In this document: positions 46,270 through 55,486 of the stretch, one piece after another
Layout of the letters: each line of letters begins with the position of its first letter
Position numbering within the stretch: the first letter of the stretch is position 1
Source: Variovorax paradoxus
Lineage (GTDB): Bacteria; Pseudomonadota; Gammaproteobacteria; Burkholderiales; Burkholderiaceae_C
Direction: 5' to 3'
Assembly (NCBI GenBank): GCA_016806145.1
Contig: CP063166.1
Coordinates: forward strand, 5,394,001 to 5,458,000
DNA length: 64,000 bases
Notes under the pieces: generated by a model
Database searches by the model: none
Told to the model about the DNA's origin: nothing
Seen by the model: only the letters and a program-made list of their open reading frames with translations
Translations under genes and position numbers: made by a program

Positions 46270-47496
46270 ATGCAACGCCGCCACCTGTTCACCTCGCTCG
46301 CGAGCCTGTCGATCGCACCCTCCATCCCCCTGCTTACCAGCTGCCGCCTCATGAAGAAAGACATCAAGGAATTCGGCAAGACCTTCGAGTACCTGAAGGA
46401 CGATGCCGCGCGTGCCAAGGAGACAGGCAATGCACCGTTAGTCATCGAGGGGGCATCGTTCGACGGCACGCAGTTTCACGGACAGGTGTGGCGCCATCTG
46501 AAGTTCGTCGATTGCGATTTCACGGGCGGCTACCAGATCCGCCTCGAAGCGATGGCCGACGTCGAATTTCGCAACTGCCACTTCGCCGGTGTCATCGAAT
46601 TCGGCGTCATGACCGACGTGCGCTTCCACGGTTGTTATTCCCAGGGCAATTCGAACTGGGGCGGCCAGCGAGGCAGCAGGAACGTGGTGTTCGAAAAATG
46701 CCGCTTCATCGGCTCGAGCAGCGACAGGAACCGCCAGGGCGCGATCGGCACCTACGGCGACGCGACCTTTCTGGGCTGTGCGATCAAGTGGTTCGACATC
46801 AGTGCCGATACGGGACTGGTCGCCAAGGACTGCGACTTCGACGGCGTGTCCTATCACCCTGAGAACGCCACCGTCCTGATCGAAAACTGCAGGCTTCGGG
46901 GGCTCTTCAACATGGTGCCCGCGGGCCTCGCCTCACTGACGGTACGCGACACGGTCGTCGATCACCTGGACTTCAATCGCGCGGAGGTGAAGGGCGACAT
47001 CCTGATCGAGCGCGTGCGCGGTGGATCGCTGCTGGCACGCATCGCTGGCGGGCTTCGCATCACCGTCCGCGACAGCCAGTTCAAGTCCAGCCCGCAAGGG
47101 CCTTCTCCGTTCAAGCTGGTGTCGGCCGATACGCTGCACGCAACGATCGACAACGTCCAGTTCCTTGGCGGCAGCAAGCCCGTCGAACTCAGCTTCGGCC
47201 TCGTCGGTTCCGCGACCGAAGGCGTCGCCCCTCAAGTCAACCAGACCTTCACCCTCCGCCACAGCCACATCGACCACCTCGACGCCACCTACCTGCGCAG
47301 CGCCCACGTGCGTTTCGAAGGCAACGAGTTCGGCCGCCTCGAGCTGCAGCACAGCCGCATCGGCACGCTGGAGCTGCTCGGCAACACCATCGTGCGCACG
47401 GTCGACTTCACGAACGTGGAAGCCGACGACGCCAAGGTGCAACCGCTGGGCGCCGGCCAGGCCCGGCTCGAGGGCTCGAACATCCGGCTCGACTGA
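46270..47496 (+). CDS. Lipoprotein with beta-helix-like repeats, probable immunity protein
   Basis: 408 residues, ten bases after the effector gene. The N-terminus carries MQRRHLFTSLASL (R3-R4, Tat-like) and lipobox LTSC with Cys25, so it is a probable periplasm-facing lipoprotein. The body is a run of about 20-residue beta units (FVDCDFTGGYQIRLEAMADVEFRNCHF in pieces; VLIENCRLRGL; LTVRDTVVDHL; FTLRHSHIDHL), suggesting a pentapeptide-like or right-handed beta-helix. In T6SS islands the gene after an effector is usually its immunity gene; a periplasmic lipoprotein implies the toxin acts in the periplasm. It could also be a secreted accessory protein. Confidence 0.7.
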   Translation: MQRRHLFTSLASLSIAPSIPLLTSCRLMKKDIKEFGKTFEYLKDDAARAKETGNAPLVIEGASFDGTQFHGQVWRHLKFVDCDFTGGYQIRLEAMADVEFRNCHFAGVIEFGVMTDVRFHGCYSQGNSNWGGQRGSRNVVFEKCRFIGSSSDRNRQGAIGTYGDATFLGCAIKWFDISADTGLVAKDCDFDGVSYHPENATVLIENCRLRGLFNMVPAGLASLTVRDTVVDHLDFNRAEVKGDILIERVRGGSLLARIAGGLRITVRDSQFKSSPQGPSPFKLVSADTLHATIDNVQFLGGSKPVELSFGLVGSATEGVAPQVNQTFTLRHSHIDHLDATYLRSAHVRFEGNEFGRLELQHSRIGTLELLGNTIVRTVDFTNVEADDAKVQPLGAGQARLEGSNIRLD

Positions 47497-47510
47497 CGCG
47501 CGGGCGCCCC

Positions 47511-49070
47511 TCAGGACGCCGGGCAGTTCAGCGCCGCCTCGGCGCCCTGCGCCTGTTCCTCGCCGCGCAGGAACGCGAACACCACCACCGCGGTCAGCAC
47601 CGTCACGGCGGCAAGCCCCAGCAGCAGCGTGGCGAAGGCGTCGCCATACACCTGCAGCACGGCGGCGCGGTCCAGGCCCGGCAGCAGCGCGAGCGCCTGC
47701 TGCAGGCCGCCGGTCGTGACCTGCTGCGCGGCCTGCGAGGCGGCCGACGATCCCGAGGCCATGGCGCCGACGCCCGGCAGGTGCGCCAGCCGCGCCCCCA
47801 CCAGCGCCGTCAGCGCCGCGCCGACCAGCGCCAGCGCGATGCCCTCGCCCGCCACGCGCACGGTGTTGAAGATGCCCGAGGCCATGCCCGCGCGCTCGCG
47901 CGGCACCACGCCGACCGCGAGCCCGTCCATCAGGCCCCAGGGCAGGCCGATGCCGCCGCCGATCAGCAGCAGGGGCAGCAGCAGTTCGCGCGGTGCCGCG
48001 CCCGGCGCGCAGCGGCCCAGCGCGTACAGGCCGACGGCGCAGACCAGCAGCCCCACGGCCGAGATGGCGCCGGCCGGGAAGCGGTGCGCGAGCCACGCGG
48101 CCAGCGTCGGCACGACCAGGATCGGCCCCGACAGCGCGAGCATCAGCCGGCCGGTCTCGGCCACGTCGCGCCCCTCGAGGCCGACGAAGCGGATCGGCAG
48201 CAGCACCAGCAGCACGACGAAGGCATAGGCCGGCGCGCTCGCGAGCAGCTGCACGCCGACGAAGCGCGGATAGCGGAACAGCGTCAGGTCGAGCATCGGA
48301 TGCGCGACGCGGCGCTCGATCGCGACGAAGACGACGCCCAGCAGCACGGCGCCGGCCAGCGCGCCGATCACCCAGGGGCTGCCCCAGCCGCTGTCGGGCG
48401 CCTGCAGCACGCCCAGGGTCAGCAGGCTCAGCGCGCCCGTGAAGCTCAGCGTGCCGGGCACGTCGAGGCCCATGGCCTGCGGGTTGCGCGACTCGCGCAT
48501 GCACGCCGCGCCGATCGCCAGCGCCGCCAGGCTCACGAGCGCGGGGCTCCACATCACGGCCTGCCAGCCGAAGCGTTCGCCGAGCCAGCCCGCGAGCAGC
48601 GCGCCCGAGGCGAGGCCGGCGCCGAACGAGGTGCCGATCAGGCTGAAGGCGCGCGTGCGCGCCGCCCCATCGAAGACCTGCGCCAGCGCGGCGGTGCCGG
48701 CGGCGAAGGCCGCGGCCGCACCGAGCCCCTGCGCGGCGCGCGCGAGGTCGAACCACACGATGCCCGGCGCGCACACCGCGAACAGGCTGCCGAGCAGGAT
48801 CAGCAGCAGCCCGAGCACGAACACGCGCTTGCGCCCGCAGGCATCGGCCAGCGCGCCGGCCGCCATCAGCGTGCCGCCGAAGCTCAGCATGAAGGCGTTG
48901 GTGACCCAGTTGAGCTGCACCGGGCTGCCGCCCAGCGCGGCATGGATGGCGGGCAGCGCCACGGCCGGGCCGGTGAAGCTCAGCGGCATGCCGATCCCGG
49001 CCAGGCAGACGGCGGCGAGCAGCCAGTACGGGCGTGGCGCCGGAGAAGACGAAACAAGAGAAGAAGACAT
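47511..49070 (-). CDS. MFS efflux pump, EmrB/QacA (DHA2) family
   Basis: 519 residues from ATG 49070, five bases after AAGGG; GTG 49076 adds two residues. About 14 membrane helices. Motif A-like ADACGRKRVFVLG lies near residue 80, and motif C-like LIGTSFGAGLASGALLAGWLG near 143. The 14-helix DHA2 group exports drugs or metabolites by proton antiport. Divergent LysR gene likely regulates it. Confidence 0.88.
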   Translation of the reverse strand: MSSSLVSSSPAPRPYWLLAAVCLAGIGMPLSFTGPAVALPAIHAALGGSPVQLNWVTNAFMLSFGGTLMAAGALADACGRKRVFVLGLLLILLGSLFAVCAPGIVWFDLARAAQGLGAAAAFAAGTAALAQVFDGAARTRAFSLIGTSFGAGLASGALLAGWLGERFGWQAVMWSPALVSLAALAIGAACMRESRNPQAMGLDVPGTLSFTGALSLLTLGVLQAPDSGWGSPWVIGALAGAVLLGVVFVAIERRVAHPMLDLTLFRYPRFVGVQLLASAPAYAFVVLLVLLPIRFVGLEGRDVAETGRLMLALSGPILVVPTLAAWLAHRFPAGAISAVGLLVCAVGLYALGRCAPGAAPRELLLPLLLIGGGIGLPWGLMDGLAVGVVPRERAGMASGIFNTVRVAGEGIALALVGAALTALVGARLAHLPGVGAMASGSSAASQAAQQVTTGGLQQALALLPGLDRAAVLQVYGDAFATLLLGLAAVTVLTAVVVFAFLRGEEQAQGAEAALNCPAS

Positions 49071-49226
49071 GGACACCCTTCACGCAGGACCGAAGACAGG
49101 GCCGGGCGGCGCCGGTCCGGAGGCCCGGCCGACGCCCTCATCGGCGTGATGAGAAGATAAAAATGATTGAATGCAAAGAGAATGGGCATACCGATCCACT
49201 CACTCCCAACCTGAGGTTGCCAATCG
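49071..49226. promoter_or_regulatory. Divergent MFS/LysR control region
   Basis: 156 bases separate the divergent starts. The segment 49141-49185 is distinctly AT-rich (GATAAAAATGATTGAATG), unusual for this genome. It is the natural location for both promoters and LysR binding sites. No perfect palindrome or intact -35/-10 pair stands out. Confidence 0.4.
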
Positions 49227-50132
49227 ATGGACAGTTTCAGCGGCCTCGAATCCTTCGTGCGGGCGGCCGACCTGCTGAGCTTCGCCAAGGCGGGGCGCCT
49301 GCTCGGCATCTCCGCCTCGGCGGTCGGCAAGAACGTGGCGCGGCTCGAGCAGCAGTTGGGCCTGCGGCTGTTCAACCGCACCACGCGCCAGGTGCGGCTC
49401 ACGCAGGAAGGCGCGATGTTCCACGAGCGCTGCCGCCGCATCCTCGACGAGCTCGACGATGCGCGCGCGATGATGCAGGACGCCGTCGCCCAGCCGCGCG
49501 GCCGGCTGCGCGTGAGCCTGCCGACCATCGGCTACCGCTTCCTGCTGCCGATGCTGCCGGACTTCCAGGCCCGCTATCCGCAGATCGAGCTCGACCTCGA
49601 CTTCAACGACCGGCTGGTCGACGTGATCGCCGAGGGCGTGGACGTGGCGATCCGCAGCGGCGAGCTGGTAGATTCGGGGCTGGTGGCGCGCGGGCTCGGG
49701 CCGTTCCGCTTCCTGCTGGTGGCCGCGCCGGCCTACCTCGCGCGCCACGGCGTGCCGCAGCAGCCGGCCGAGCTCGCCGGCCATGCCTGCCTGCGCTACA
49801 AGTTCGTGACCGGCACGCGCATCGAGGACTGGACCCTGCCGGGCCTGCCCGAGCGGCTGCCCTGCACGATGCTGTGCAACAACATGGAGGCCATGCTCGG
49901 CGCCGCCATCGCCGGGCTCGGCATCGGCTTCATGCCCGACTTCCTCGCGCGCGATGCGCTGGCGCGCGGCGAGCTGCAGCGCGTGCTCGCGCCCCACGTG
50001 ACGCACCGCGGCCAGTTCTCGGCGCTGTGGCCGTCGAGCCGGCAGCTGTCGCCGAAGGTGCGGGCCTTCGTGGACTTCGCGGTCGAGCGGATGTTTCCGC
50101 CGCCGACCGACGAAGGCGACGGGCGCGACTGA
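49227..50132 (+). CDS. LysR-family transcription regulator
   Basis: 301 residues. HTH at about 18-40 (FAKAGRLLGISASAVGKNVARLE), effector domain from about 90 with DGLVDVIAEGVDVAIRSGEL and LGIGFMPDFLARD. Full length. Divergent to the DHA2 pump, so a probable local regulator of efflux. Ends two bases before the convergent AAA ATPase stop. Confidence 0.92.
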   Translation: MDSFSGLESFVRAADLLSFAKAGRLLGISASAVGKNVARLEQQLGLRLFNRTTRQVRLTQEGAMFHERCRRILDELDDARAMMQDAVAQPRGRLRVSLPTIGYRFLLPMLPDFQARYPQIELDLDFNDRLVDVIAEGVDVAIRSGELVDSGLVARGLGPFRFLLVAAPAYLARHGVPQQPAELAGHACLRYKFVTGTRIEDWTLPGLPERLPCTMLCNNMEAMLGAAIAGLGIGFMPDFLARDALARGELQRVLAPHVTHRGQFSALWPSSRQLSPKVRAFVDFAVERMFPPPTDEGDGRD

Positions 50133-50133
50133 C

Positions 50134-51615
50134 TCAGGCGGCCGCGGCGGCCACCGCCGGCTCGGCTGGCACGGTCGCTGCGGCCGACTCGGACACCGCG
50201 GCCGGCGGCTCCTGCGCCAGATCGAACAGCGCACCGATCCGCGCATTGCCGCCGATCGCCGCCAGCTCGCGGCTGCTCAGCGTGGTGCCCGCGCTGCCCT
50301 CGAGCTGCGCGATCCGCACCGAGGCCTTCTCGCCGGCCGGCACCATGAAGGGCGAGTGCGTGGTGTAGACGATCTGCTGCGCGAAGTCCTGCTCGAAGTG
50401 CGCGAGCAGGTCGGCCTGCGAGCGCGGATGCAGGTGCAGGCCGGGCTCGTCGAGCAGCAGCACGATGGCGCCATCACCTTGCTCGCCGGCCTCGCCGCGC
50501 AGGCCCGCGAAGAAGGCCACGTGGAACGCGAAGAACCACTGGAAGCCGCGGCTGCGCTCGTCGAGCCCGACCTCGACCTCGTAGGCGCCGCCCGGGTCGG
50601 ACACCAGCGTGTCGAACTCGTCGCCGTCGAGGTTGAAGCGCACCTTGAGCGGCCGGTCCTTCCACAGCCGGCGGATCTCGGCCGTCATCGCCGCACCCGC
50701 GCGGTTCACGAGCTGGTTGCGCGTGGCCTGGTCGCCGCGCTCGTGCAGCGCGTGCAGCTCGCGCGGATCGAGGCCGGCGGCGCGGCACAGGGTGCCGAAG
50801 CTGCGCTGCGCGCTCGAGAGATGGTCGCGCGCCTCGCTCGAGAGGTAGTCGGCGATGTTCTGGCGGCCCTGCAGCGCGGGGTATTCGTCGACGAACACGA
50901 AGCGCGGCAGCCGCTCGAGGATCCAGTCCTTGGCGCGCGCGAGCGCGGGCCCGTCGCTGACGATCGACAGCGACAGCTCCTCGAGCTCGGTCACCATCTG
51001 CGCGGGCTTGTCGGCCAGCTCGGCACCGGCCGCGGCCAATGCCTGGCGCAGTGCTGCCAGCGCCAGCTGCGCACCCTCGGACCACTTGAGCAGGTCGGGG
51101 TTGAGGATCATCGCGCCGTCGAAGGCATCGGCCGCCTGCTCGAGCGGCGCGCGCAGTTCGTCGGCCAGCTTCTCGGCCGCGGCCTTCACGGCCGGCACGA
51201 TCTTGCGGATCTTGCCCTTGGCGTCGCCGACGTCGATCGACAGGTCGCCCAGGCCCTCGAGGCCGGCCCAGCGCGCGGGGCCATAGCCACGGCCCGCGGT
51301 CACATGGCTCACGCCCGAGGCGCGCGGCAGCATGCGCACCAGCTCGGCCTGCTCCTGCGGCTCGAGGCGCCAGCGCGTGTGGACCACGGGCGTGTCGGCC
51401 GTGCATTCGCTCAGGCGGCGATGGCGCGGAAAGTTCTTGATCGGGCTCAGCGCGCTCACCGGCCCCTCGGCCGGGTTCAGGCTGTGCAGCGCGCGCAGCA
51501 GGTTGGATTTGCCGGTGTCGTTGCGGCCGAGGATCGTGGTGATCCGGGAGAGTTCGATGGGACCGCTGTCGTTGATCGAGCGAAAGTGGGTGATCTGGAA
51601 GGACGCCAGGCGCAT
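50134..51615 (-). CDS. OLD-like/RecF-like AAA ATPase without TOPRIM domain
   Basis: 493 residues from ATG 51615. Walker A GRNDTGKSN (29-37), a coiled central region (about 120-300), signature-like LDERSRGFQWFF, Walker B LLLDEPGLHLHPRSQ and switch His in TTHSPFMV. This is the SMC/OLD ATPase head fold. The C-terminal TOPRIM nuclease of classical OLD proteins is absent, replaced by a short Ala/Pro-rich tail. Related ATPases occur both in DNA repair and in phage defence, usually with a partner nuclease; the neighbours here are a regulator and a permease, so no partner is evident. Confidence 0.78.
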   Translation of the reverse strand: MRLASFQITHFRSINDSGPIELSRITTILGRNDTGKSNLLRALHSLNPAEGPVSALSPIKNFPRHRRLSECTADTPVVHTRWRLEPQEQAELVRMLPRASGVSHVTAGRGYGPARWAGLEGLGDLSIDVGDAKGKIRKIVPAVKAAAEKLADELRAPLEQAADAFDGAMILNPDLLKWSEGAQLALAALRQALAAAGAELADKPAQMVTELEELSLSIVSDGPALARAKDWILERLPRFVFVDEYPALQGRQNIADYLSSEARDHLSSAQRSFGTLCRAAGLDPRELHALHERGDQATRNQLVNRAGAAMTAEIRRLWKDRPLKVRFNLDGDEFDTLVSDPGGAYEVEVGLDERSRGFQWFFAFHVAFFAGLRGEAGEQGDGAIVLLLDEPGLHLHPRSQADLLAHFEQDFAQQIVYTTHSPFMVPAGEKASVRIAQLEGSAGTTLSSRELAAIGGNARIGALFDLAQEPPAAVSESAAATVPAEPAVAAAAA

Positions 51616-51633
51616 GCGGGAAAGTCGATTCAC

Positions 51634-51672
51634 AAAAAAGCAGGGCCGGGGAATGTAGTGCACTCCCGGCCC
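51634..51672 (-). terminator. Intrinsic terminator after the FtsX-type permease gene
   Basis: On the minus strand GGGCCGGG (51672-51665) pairs with CCCGGCCC (51650-51643), followed by TGC and six T residues (plus-strand A-run 51634-51639). A strong stem and T-run, 57-95 bases past the permease stop and just before the ATPase start codon. Confidence 0.85.
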
Positions 51673-51728
51673 CTTTCCGATCGGCGCGCGAAAAAAATCG
51701 GCGCGCGATGCATGGCTGGCGACTCAGC

Positions 51729-54245
51729 TCATTCGGCGGCGCGCCGCAGCGTCTCGACCACCGGCCGGCGCAGCACCTCGCGCAGCCCCCACCAGCCCGC
51801 GCCGAGCGCAAGCACCGCACCGGCCAGCGCACCGGCCACGGGCACGAGCGGCGAGGCGGTCCAGGTGAACTCGAACACGAAGCGCGCCAGGCCCCAGCCG
51901 ATCACCGAGGCCACGATGCTCGCGAGGAAGCCCGCGAGCAAGCCCACGCCCGCGAGTTCGGCGCGCTGCACCTCGCGCAGCAGGCTGGCGCGCGCGCCGA
52001 CCGCACGCATCACGGCGAACTCGCGCGCGCGCTCCTCGCGCGTGGCGGTGACGGCCGCGAACAGCACCACCAGCCCGGCCGCGAGCGTGAAGCCGAACAG
52101 GAACTCGACCGCGCGGATCACCTGGTCGAGCACCGTCTGCACCTGGTTGATGGTGGCGCTCATGTCGACGTTGGTCACGTTCGGGAAGGCGCGCACCAGC
52201 GCGTTGTCGAAGCCCTTGGTCTCGGGCGCGCGGAAGGCGCCCATGAAGGTGGTGGGCACGTCGGCCAGCGTGGGCACGGTGTACATCACGAAGAAGTTGG
52301 CGTGCAGCGAGCCCCAGTCGACCTTGCGCAGCGAGGTGATGCGCGCGTCGTTCTGCATGCCGCCGATGTCGAAGCGCAGGCTGTCGCCGAGCTTCAGGCC
52401 CAGGGTCTCGGCCAGGCCTTCCTCCACGCTCACCTCGCCCTGCGCGCCGGGCGTCCAGCGGCCGGCCACGATGCTGTTGTGCGCGGGCGCCTCGGCGCTG
52501 TTGCTGAGGTTGAACTCGCGGTCCACCAGTCGCTTGGCGCGGTCCTCGGTGTAGTCGTCGGGCGTCACGGGCTTGTCGTTGATCGCGATCAGGCGGCCGC
52601 GGATCATCGGGTACCAGTCGAACTTGTCGACGCCGCCGCTGCGCAACGCCTTCTGGAAGGCCTCGCTCTGGTCGGGCATCACGTTGATGACGAAGCGGTT
52701 GGGCGCATCGGGCGGCGTGGCCTTGCGCCAGCTCGCCACCAGGTCGGTGCGCAGCAGCACCAGCAGCACCAGCGCCAGCAGGCCGACCGCGAGCGCGCTG
52801 ACCTGCACCACCGCATAGGCCGGCCGCGCCGAGATCTGCCGCGTGGCCAGCACCAGCCAGCGCGGCGCGGTGGTCTCGTTGACGCTGCGCCGCAGCAGCT
52901 TGACCGCGAGCCAGCTCAGCAGCGCGAACACCGCCACCGCGCCCGCGAAGCCGCCGACCGCGATCAGGCCCAGCTTGATGTCGCTGCTGGCCGCCATCAG
53001 CAGCGCCGCGAAGCCCGCCACGCCGATGCCCAGCACCGCGAGCGAGGCCGGCTTGAGCCCGCCCACGTCGCGCCGGATCACGCGCAGCGGCGGCACGCGC
53101 GCGAGCTGCAGCACCGGCGGCAGCCCGAAGGCGAACAGCAGCGTGAGGCCCATGCCCAGGCCGAAGGCCGCGGGCCACAGCGTGGCCGAGGGCAGCGCGG
53201 TCTCGACCAGGCCCGCCAGCAGCAGCACGAACACGTAGTGCACGCCGAAGCCGATCGCCACGCCCAGCGCGCTGGCCACCAGCCCGACCACCGCGAACTC
53301 GAAGGCATAGGCCCAGGCGATGGTGCGCTGGCTCTGGCCCAGCACGCGCAGCATCGCGCAGTCGTCGAGGTGGTTGGCCGCGAAGCCGCGCGCGGCCAGC
53401 GCCACCGCCACGGCCGACAGCAGTGCCGCCAGCAGCGCCACCAGGCTCAGGAATTTCTCGGCGCGGTCCAGCGTCTGGCGCATCTCGGGCCGGCCGCTCT
53501 CGAAGGAGTCGAGCCGCACGCCGCGCAGCTCGCCCTTCTTGATCTGCGCCTCGGACCAGTCGACGAAGCGCTTCACCGCCGCATCGGGCCCCGCGACCGC
53601 GAGCCGGTAGCCCACGCGGCTGGCCGGCTGCACGAGGCCGGTGCGCGGCACGTCGGCCTGGTTGAGCATCACGCGCGGCGAGAAGCTCATGAAGCCCGCG
53701 CCGCGATCGGGCTCGAGCGTGATGACGCGACCGACGCGCAGGCCGGTGTCGCCCAAGAGCAGCGTGTCGCCGACCTTGAGCGCCAGCGAGTCGAGCAGCG
53801 AGGCATCGACCCAGACCTCGCCCGGTGCCGGCACGTCGCGCGTGACCGCGCCCGGCGCGCCGAGGGCCGTGGCCGTCTGCACGTTGCCGCGCAGCGGATA
53901 GCCCTCGGCCACCGCCTTCAGCGCCACCAGCTTGCTCGCGCCGCCCTGCGCATCGTCGGCCCGCGCCATGGTCGGAAAGCCGTAGGTGCCCGCGGACTGC
54001 AGCCCCAGCGAGCGCGCCTGCGCCACGAAGGCCTCGGGCGTCGGGTTGTCGCTGACGATGACCGCGTCGCCGCCCAGCAGCTGGCGCGCATCGCGCTTCA
54101 GGCCGCCCTGCAACCGGTCGGCGAAGAAGCCGACGGCCGTGAGCGCGGCCACGGCCAGCAGCACGGCGACGATCAACAGGCGCAGCTCGCCGGCGCGCAG
54201 GTCGCGCCAGAGCGTGCGCCAACCCAGGCGGAGGGAAGCGTTCAT
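51729..54245 (-). CDS. ABC transporter permease, FtsX/MacB-like, YbbP type
   Basis: 838 residues. Eight to ten membrane helices in two FtsX-like sets (about 270-420 and 710-830), with a further helix at about 20-40. Large extracytoplasmic domains lie between (about 45-255 and 500-690). MRAVGARASLLREVQRAEL near 745 is the typical cytoplasmic loop of FtsX permeases. This YbbP-like group works with a YbbA-type ATPase, which is not next to it here. A role in lipid, lipoprotein or toxic-compound export is possible. Confidence 0.82.
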   Translation of the reverse strand: MNASLRLGWRTLWRDLRAGELRLLIVAVLLAVAALTAVGFFADRLQGGLKRDARQLLGGDAVIVSDNPTPEAFVAQARSLGLQSAGTYGFPTMARADDAQGGASKLVALKAVAEGYPLRGNVQTATALGAPGAVTRDVPAPGEVWVDASLLDSLALKVGDTLLLGDTGLRVGRVITLEPDRGAGFMSFSPRVMLNQADVPRTGLVQPASRVGYRLAVAGPDAAVKRFVDWSEAQIKKGELRGVRLDSFESGRPEMRQTLDRAEKFLSLVALLAALLSAVAVALAARGFAANHLDDCAMLRVLGQSQRTIAWAYAFEFAVVGLVASALGVAIGFGVHYVFVLLLAGLVETALPSATLWPAAFGLGMGLTLLFAFGLPPVLQLARVPPLRVIRRDVGGLKPASLAVLGIGVAGFAALLMAASSDIKLGLIAVGGFAGAVAVFALLSWLAVKLLRRSVNETTAPRWLVLATRQISARPAYAVVQVSALAVGLLALVLLVLLRTDLVASWRKATPPDAPNRFVINVMPDQSEAFQKALRSGGVDKFDWYPMIRGRLIAINDKPVTPDDYTEDRAKRLVDREFNLSNSAEAPAHNSIVAGRWTPGAQGEVSVEEGLAETLGLKLGDSLRFDIGGMQNDARITSLRKVDWGSLHANFFVMYTVPTLADVPTTFMGAFRAPETKGFDNALVRAFPNVTNVDMSATINQVQTVLDQVIRAVEFLFGFTLAAGLVVLFAAVTATREERAREFAVMRAVGARASLLREVQRAELAGVGLLAGFLASIVASVIGWGLARFVFEFTWTASPLVPVAGALAGAVLALGAGWWGLREVLRRPVVETLRRAAE

Positions 54246-54291
54246 GGGCGCGACGATAGCCCAGCGGGCGCCTGGGCGGCGGGTTCGAGGG

Positions 54292-55377
54292 TTATTGCCC
54301 CGTCACCACCCGCAGCGACGGCGGACCCGCCTCCATGCCGCCGATCACCGCCGCCTGCGCGAAACCCTCGCGCCTGAAGATCTCGAGCACCGCGTCGACC
54401 GCCTCGGGCGCGCAGCTCACCAGCAGGCCGCCCGAGGTCTGGGGATCGCTGAGCAGCGCCTGCGCGCTGGGCGGCAGGCCGGCGGCGAGTTCGACCTCGG
54501 CGCCGTAGCCGGCCCAGTTGCGGCCCGAGGCGCCCGTGACGAAGCCCTCGGCGACCATCGCCGTGACCTGGTCGAGCAACGGCACCTTCGACCATTCGAC
54601 GACGGCCGAGAGCTTCGCGCCGCGCGCGAGCTCGAGCGCATGCCCCGCGAGGCCGAAGCCCGTGACGTCGGTCAGCGCATGCACGCCCTCGAGCGCCGAG
54701 AGCGCGATGCCGGGGGTGTTGAGCTTCGTCGTGTTCTCGATCAGCCGGCGGTAGCCGGTCTCGGACAGCTGCTCCTTCTTGAGCGCGGCCGACAGCACGC
54801 CGACGCCCAGCGGCTTGCCGAGCACCAGCACGTCGCCCGCCTTCGCGTCGGCATTGCGCCGCACGCGGTCGGGATGCACCAGGCCCATGGCGACCAGCCC
54901 GTAGATCGGCTCGACCGAATCGATGGTATGGCCGCCCGCGATCGGAATGCCGGCGGCGCGGCAGACGTCCTGGCCGCCACGCACGATCTCGGCGATCACT
55001 TCCACCGGCAACTGGTTGATCGGCATCGCGAGGATGGCCAGCGCCATGATCGGCCGTCCGCCCATGGCGTAGACGTCGCTGATGGCATTGGTGGCCGCGA
55101 TGCGCCCGAATTCGTAGGGATCGTCCACGATCGGCATGAAGAAATCGGTGGTGGCGATCAGTGCCTGCTCGTCGCTGAGCCTGTAGACTGCCGCGTCGTC
55201 GGCGGTCTCGATGCCCACCATGAGCTCGGGCGGAATCAGTCCCCCCGCATGGTTCTTGAGGATTTGCGACAGCACCCCGGGTGCGATCTTGCAACCGCAG
55301 CCGCCACCATGCGAGAAGCTGGTGAGCCGCAGCGGCGCCAGCGGATTCAGGGGCCTGGAAGATGCAGCATCGGTCAT
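54292..55377 (-). CDS. selD: Selenophosphate synthetase
   Basis: 361 residues. The N-terminal active site is GGGCGCK (C27, C29, K30), the Cys form, not selenocysteine. The AIRS-type domains carry ATTDFFMPIVDDPYEFG, AGGHTIDSVEPIYGL and DVTGFGLAGH. It makes monoselenophosphate from selenide and ATP. Divergent from the ABC operon, and mnmH four genes away uses its product, so they form a selenium locus. Confidence 0.96.
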   Translation of the reverse strand: MTDAASSRPLNPLAPLRLTSFSHGGGCGCKIAPGVLSQILKNHAGGLIPPELMVGIETADDAAVYRLSDEQALIATTDFFMPIVDDPYEFGRIAATNAISDVYAMGGRPIMALAILAMPINQLPVEVIAEIVRGGQDVCRAAGIPIAGGHTIDSVEPIYGLVAMGLVHPDRVRRNADAKAGDVLVLGKPLGVGVLSAALKKEQLSETGYRRLIENTTKLNTPGIALSALEGVHALTDVTGFGLAGHALELARGAKLSAVVEWSKVPLLDQVTAMVAEGFVTGASGRNWAGYGAEVELAAGLPPSAQALLSDPQTSGGLLVSCAPEAVDAVLEIFRREGFAQAAVIGGMEAGPPSLRVVTGQ

Positions 55378-55486
55378 GGCAGCGCGTCAATCGATGAATG
55401 AGACAAGGCGAGATTATCGAAGCCTCGACCGCAAGCCGCCCGCGTCCCCGCTGACGACCCATTTCGATTCACCAAAGGCCACGCCC

